From Bacillus sp. N13C7 (GTDB taxonomy: Bacteria > Bacillota > Bacilli > Bacillales > Bacillaceae): a stretch of DNA of 37,968 bases. Within the stretch, counting starts at the first letter, position 1; every line of letters begins with the position of its first letter. Under the pieces are notes generated by a model. It did not search any database. It was not told the origin of the DNA and saw only the letters and a program-made list of their open reading frames with translations. The translations under genes and the position numbers were made by a program. Of the stretch, positions 33,447-37,968 are shown in pieces. Location: assembly GCF_026790065.1 (NCBI RefSeq), contig NZ_JALAMO010000028.1, positions 1 to 37,968 on the forward strand, in the 5' to 3' direction.

Positions 33447-33509
33447 ATGGGGAAACGTAAGTCTTCTCCGCGGTTGGCAACAACATCCTCTAGATGCTGT
33501 TGCTTTTAG
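33447..33509 (+). CDS. Candidate 20-residue Cys-rich leader peptide
   Basis: ATG 33447 with a strong RBS (CGGAGGAAGAACTT, GGAGG about 8 bases upstream) opens a 20-codon frame, MGKRKSSPRLATTSSRCCCF, ending TAG. Codons 17-19 are TGC TGT TGC. They lie exactly in the 3' arm of the hairpin at 33477-33503, with the Phe codon and stop in its short U run. That is the layout of a transcription-attenuation leader peptide. The downstream genes are rsmD and coaD. Nothing proves translation; a chance frame remains possible. Confidence 0.4.
   Translation: MGKRKSSPRLATTSSRCCCF
33477..33508 (+). terminator. Terminator-like hairpin inside the small frame upstream of rsmD
   Basis: GCAACAACATC pairs with GATGCTGTTGC (one mismatch in 11) around a CTCTA loop, followed by TTTTAG. 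Upstream, a bulged stem can form between about CCGGAGGAAGAACTT (33433-33447) and AAGTCTTCTCCG, which would cover the RBS of the small frame. Confidence 0.5.
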
Positions 33510-33561
33510 TATGGACAAGGATCAGTCTGCCTATACACCGGTTTATGAAGATTGGCGTTCA

Positions 33562-33590
33562 TTGTTTGAAAGAATGCTTTATGTTAAGAT
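33562..33590 (+). promoter_or_regulatory. Candidate promoter of rsmD-coaD
   Basis: TTGTTT, 17 bases, TAAGAT (33585-33590) with TGn before the -10. A 12-base palindrome, CTATGTACATAG (33606-33617), lies just past the expected start. If this is the main promoter, the small frame at 33447 would not be in the rsmD mRNA. Confidence 0.5.
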
Positions 33591-33673
33591 AGGATTGATT
33601 TTTTTCTATGTACATAGCGGCGTACGGCCGAACCTAGAAACAAAAAAAGCTTTTAGAAAAAGTGGTGTGGAAC

Positions 33674-34728
<1,055 letters not shown>

Positions 34729-34741
<13 letters not shown>

Positions 34742-35955
34742 GTTCCGTTTGTCAGTCTGTAAGAAAAAATGATAATGTACGTAAACAGCGCGCACAATGT
34801 GACAGCAGGTCCAACCTGTACAAGCAGATTCCAGCCATTTATAAGCGCTGTTGGCATTTCGCCGCTATTAAGAGATTTGAATACATATTGATACGGATCA
34901 TGCCATGCCATGTATAGAGGTTTCCATAAAAGCATGACGAAAACAGCAGCATAAACGCCCTGCAGTAAACGTGCAATAAAAAATGGTTTAAATCTGATAT
35001 CGGTTTCTGATAAAATACCTGCCACCTGGGCTTGAACGGAAAAGCCGCTAAACCCGAGAATAAAGCTGACGATAATGGCTTTTTGAAGTAGAGAAACATC
35101 CGTCTCGCTGACAAGCTTGCTTCCTAACGTGATTTCAAACATCCCTGACAAAAGAGGAATGTCCAATTGAGCCGGAAGCTGAAACAAGGCCAGCGCGCCT
35201 TTTGTGAAAACAGACAGAACATCTGTCAGCTGAACGACGGACAACAGCCGGTTAAAGACAGAAAATAAAATAATAAAGCCGCCTACCATAAGAAGCGTTT
35301 GAACAGAAGATGTCACAGCGTCGCCTAATATTTTGCCCAGTGGTCGTTTCTCTGCAAGCCTGGCCGCGTGGAGGGCGTGTAAAGCATCTTTGATCGAAGG
35401 AAAAGGGATCGTTTTTTTCCTTCTGAGATGCTGCTCTTCCTTACGGCCGTAGGAACGCATCGTTAAACCGACAGCCAGGTTCCCCAAATAATGCGCAGAA
35501 GCCAATAAAATGCCTAATGATGCATTTTGAAAGAAACCGACGGCGACCGCGCCAAAAATAAAGAGCGGGTTAGAAGAATTGGTAAACGACGCAAGCCTTT
35601 CTGCCTCAACTCTTGAAATCTGTTTTTCCTGCCGCAGACGGGCAGTGAGTTTTGCCCCCGCCGGGTTTCCTGATGCCATTCCCATAGCAAGCACGAAGCC
35701 GCCGACACCCGGCACACGAAAGATCGGCCGCATAAAAGGCTCTAGCAAAACACCGACAAACCGCACGATGCCAAATCCGATTAAGAGTTCAGACAGAATA
35801 AAAAATGGCAGCAACGACGGAAACACAACCTCCCACCACATAGAAAGCCCGGTTTTAGAGGCTTCGAATGAGGCCTGCGGATGTGAGATGACAGTCGCTG
35901 TTAAGAAAAGAAAAAACGAAGCAATCAAAAGTGTATTAATCTTCGACAAGTTCAT
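34729..35955 (-). CDS. ylbJ: Sporulation integral membrane protein YlbJ
   Basis: 408 codons from ATG 35955 with GGGGAGGT upstream. About nine membrane segments with Gate (nucleoside-recognition) domains of the SpoIIIAF-unrelated YlbJ/SpmA-like group. PGVGGFVLAMGMASGNPAGAK near residue 97 and FSGFSVQAQVAGIL near 310 stand at equivalent places in the two halves. In B. subtilis ylbJ is a mother-cell (sigma-E) gene needed for heat-resistant spores. Minus-strand CATACATT (36016-36009) resembles a sigma-E -10 box, but no good -35 was found. Confidence 0.92.
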
Positions 35956-36135
35956 TCTTACCTCCCCGATGCTAAAAATGCCCAATGACATATATATCAT
36001 GATAAAATAATGTATGACACGAAACGGCCAAGCAGTACCTGTCCTCTTGATTCTTTGTACTAATATACGAGCATAGGGGTTCAGTTTAGACCATAGAATT
36101 CGGTATACAGGGAATTCAGGCAGGAGGTTAACGCG

Positions 36136-36918
36136 TTGGCCAAACCGAAAATCGGGTTAGCGTTAGGATCGGGAGGGGCCAGGGGGCTCGCTCATCTCGG
36201 TGTGCTTTCCAGTTTACATAAGCACCAAATTGAAGTGGATATGATTGCGGGAAGCAGCATGGGCGCTTTGGTGGGCAGTTTTTATGCCGCCGGCCATGAC
36301 GTGGCAACGATGAAAAAAGTCGCCAAGGCCTTTAAACGGCGGCTTTATGCTGATTATACGGTGCCGCGGCTCGGCTTTTTAAAAGGTGACCGCGTCAGGC
36401 AGCTTGTGCATGCGTATACATTCGGAAAACCGATCGAAGAGCTTCAAATCCCGCTGGGCATTGTTGCGTGTGATTTACAGACCGGAGAAAAAATTGTGTT
36501 CCGCAAAGGATCAGTGTCAGATGCGGTGCGGGCCAGCATCAGCATACCGGGTATTTTTATTCCCCAGAAGCTGGATGGGCGGCTTCTTGTAGACGGTGCG
36601 GTTGTCGACCGAATTCCGGTTTCAGTAGTAAAGGACATGGGGGCTGATATTATCATCGCTTCAGATGTCTCCAGGGTTAGAAAAACCGAAACGGCGGCGC
36701 ATATTTTTGATGTGATTATGCAAAGTATGGATATACTGCAAAATGAACTTGTACGACATCAAACGATTGCCGCTGATATCATGATTCGCCCTTCTCTTGA
36801 AACATACAGCTCCAGCTCGTTTGCCAATATTGATGAAATGATATCGGCAGGCGAGGAGGCGACAAACCGAATGATCAGCCAGATAAAAAAAGAAATAGAG
36901 AATTGGGAGGGCTCATAA
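36136..36918 (+). CDS. ylbK: Patatin-like phospholipase/esterase YlbK
   Basis: 260 codons from TTG 36136 with CAGGAGG about 9 bases upstream. The RssA/NTE-type patatin fold: oxyanion loop [12 protein letters not shown] (about residues 10-21), the nucleophile Ser in GSSMG (~38-42) and the catalytic Asp in [10 protein letters not shown] (~151-160). So the Ser-Asp dyad is complete. No signal peptide, so it acts in the cytoplasm or at the inner face. The lipid substrate is unknown. ylbL starts 2 bases after its stop, so they are co-transcribed. Confidence 0.92.
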   Translation: MAKPKIGLALGSGGARGLAHLGVLSSLHKHQIEVDMIAGSSMGALVGSFYAAGHDVATMKKVAKAFKRRLYADYTVPRLGFLKGDRVRQLVHAYTFGKPIEELQIPLGIVACDLQTGEKIVFRKGSVSDAVRASISIPGIFIPQKLDGRLLVDGAVVDRIPVSVVKDMGADIIIASDVSRVRKTETAAHIFDVIMQSMDILQNELVRHQTIAADIMIRPSLETYSSSSFANIDEMISAGEEATNRMISQIKKEIENWEGS

Positions 36919-36919
36919 T

Positions 36920-37945
36920 TTGCTACGTAAAAAACATTTTAGCTGGATGCTTGTCATCCTCATTCTGATTGCCGTTTTATCATTTATAAAACTTCCATAC
37001 TATATTACAAAACCGGGAGAAGCGACGGAGCTTGCTTCACTCATAAAGGTGGAGGGAGGCTATCCGGAAAAAGGGAGTTTGTCCTTAATGACTGTCAAAG
37101 TGGGACCGGCTAATCCATTTACATATGTGTGGGCAAAGATGCACCCTTATTATGAAATTGTTCCTGATGAAAGCATCAAGGAAGAAGGCGAATCAGATGA
37201 GGAGTATATGAAAAGGCAGCTCCAAATGATGAAAAGCTCGCAAGAAAACGCCGTTATAGCGGCCTATCAAAAGGCAGGGAAAAAAGTCACCTATTCCTTT
37301 AACGGCATTTACGCAAGCTCAGTTGTAGAAAACATGCCTGCAAAAGGGAAAATAGAAGTCGGTGATAAAATCATCAGCGCAGACGGCAAAAGCTATCAGT
37401 CTGCTGAAAAGCTGATTAATTATATCAGCAGCAAAAAAGCGGGAGATCAAGTTACGTTGAAAATAGAAAGAGAAGAAAAAGAAAAGAACGTCACCCTTAC
37501 GTTAAAACAATTTCCTGATGAGCCGGAACGGGCAGGAATCGGTGTTTCGCTCTATACGGACAGAAACGTGAAAGTGAAGCCCGATATTGATTTTGAAATA
37601 GAAAATATCGGCGGCCCGTCAGCAGGGTTAATGATGTCACTTGAAATCTATAATCAGCTGACAAAAACAGACGAAACAAAAGGCTACGAAATTGCAGGAA
37701 CAGGTACGATTGATGTTGACGGAACAGTAGGCCCGATCGGCGGCATTGATCAAAAAGTCGTCGCCGCAGACAAAGCCGGAAAAGATATTTTCTTCGCGCC
37801 AAATCAAAACGGCACCAGCAATTCTGATTATAAAAATGCAGTGAAAACAGCAAAAGACATTGATTCAGACATGAAAATTGTGCCTGTTGATACGATGCAG
37901 GATGCAATTGATTATTTGAATAAGCTGAAAGCGAAAAGCACCTGA
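36920..37945 (+). CDS. ylbL: Membrane-anchored PDZ-Lon protease YlbL (DdcP)
   Basis: 341 codons from TTG 36920, RBS GGGAGGG at the end of ylbK. One N-terminal membrane helix (residues ~8-26), a PDZ domain (~110-200, [20 protein letters not shown]) and a C-terminal Lon-type S16 protease domain. The catalytic Ser is in GGPSAGLMM (about residue 234) and Lys in GGIDQKVV (about 279), so the dyad is complete without an ATPase. In B. subtilis DdcP, with CtpA, degrades the division inhibitor YneA after DNA damage. The stop lies 3 bases before an insertion-sequence end, so the protein is complete. Confidence 0.95.
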   Translation: MLRKKHFSWMLVILILIAVLSFIKLPYYITKPGEATELASLIKVEGGYPEKGSLSLMTVKVGPANPFTYVWAKMHPYYEIVPDESIKEEGESDEEYMKRQLQMMKSSQENAVIAAYQKAGKKVTYSFNGIYASSVVENMPAKGKIEVGDKIISADGKSYQSAEKLINYISSKKAGDQVTLKIEREEKEKNVTLTLKQFPDEPERAGIGVSLYTDRNVKVKPDIDFEIENIGGPSAGLMMSLEIYNQLTKTDETKGYEIAGTGTIDVDGTVGPIGGIDQKVVAADKAGKDIFFAPNQNGTSNSDYKNAVKTAKDIDSDMKIVPVDTMQDAIDYLNKLKAKST

Positions 37946-37948
37946 GTA

Positions 37949-37968
37949 GGGACTGACCCCCGTTTTTG
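37949..37968. mobile_element. Terminal repeat of a second insertion sequence
   Basis: GGGACTGACCCC at 37949-37960 repeats, in the outward direction, the terminal 12 bases of the element at the left edge. The next bases, CGTTTTTG, differ from the left copy's ATAAGATG, as expected if this is the other (right) end of the same element type. Only 20 bases are visible. Confidence 0.6.

Noticed and set aside
36001..36050. Sigma-E promoter of ylbJ
   Set aside because: CATACATT fits the -10 consensus, but no ATATT-like -35 at the right distance was found, so it is only mentioned under ylbJ.

Overview
The window is an almost colinear stretch of a Bacillus subtilis-group chromosome (Firmicutes). The gene order yktB-ykzI-yktC-ykzC-yktD-nprE-ylaA..ylaN-ftsW-pycA-ctaA-ctaBCDEFG-ylbA..ylbL is the one I know from B. 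subtilis. Strong AGGAGG-type ribosome binding sites, many TTG and GTG starts, sigma-A type promoters and short GC-stem/U-run terminators fit the same group. Most genes were named by recognising the protein together with this order; no search was run. The precise species or strain cannot be fixed from here.

Layout. Positions 1-132 are the end of an insertion sequence that looks IS3/IS150-like. 148-3596 holds yktB, ykzI, the inositol monophosphatase yktC, the acetyltransferase-like ykzC and the methyltransferase yktD. 3750-4253 is a decayed esterase gene, not an intact ORF. 4292-5857 is the secreted neutral protease nprE. 6138-9136 is the overlapping ylaABCD operon (ECF sigma factor YlaC and zinc anti-sigma YlaD). 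9177-16936 holds ylaE, ylaF, typA, ylaH, ylaI, ylaJ, ylaK (PhoH2), ylaL, the glutaminase ylaM and the Fur-linked regulator ylaN. 17143-21875 is ftsW and pyruvate carboxylase pycA. 22221-29502 is the haem A and caa3 oxidase block: ctaA divergent from ctaB, then ctaC, D, E, F and G. 29534-37945 holds ylbA-ylbL, including rsmD-coaD, the sporulation genes ylbD and ylbJ, the patatin-like ylbK and the Lon-like protease ylbL (DdcP). The last 20 bases begin a second insertion-sequence end.

How the genes work together. CtaB and CtaA convert haem B to haem O and haem A. CtaC-F are the caa3 oxidase subunits, with cytochrome c fused to CtaC, and CtaG assembles the copper centre. PycA feeds oxaloacetate to the TCA cycle. 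FtsW builds septal peptidoglycan, while YlbL acts later in division by removing a checkpoint inhibitor. YlbF belongs to the RNase Y specificity complex. YlaD holds YlaC inactive and the two control their own operon.

Most of the window is ordinary core genome. The points worth a second look are: insertion-sequence ends bounding both sides, one with a hairpin that hides its ribosome binding site; the multiply broken esterase beside nprE; a consensus promoter followed at once by a terminator-like hairpin in front of yktD; and a 20-codon reading frame ending Cys-Cys-Cys-Phe inside a terminator-like hairpin upstream of rsmD-coaD. I see no tRNA, rRNA, CRISPR array or prophage.
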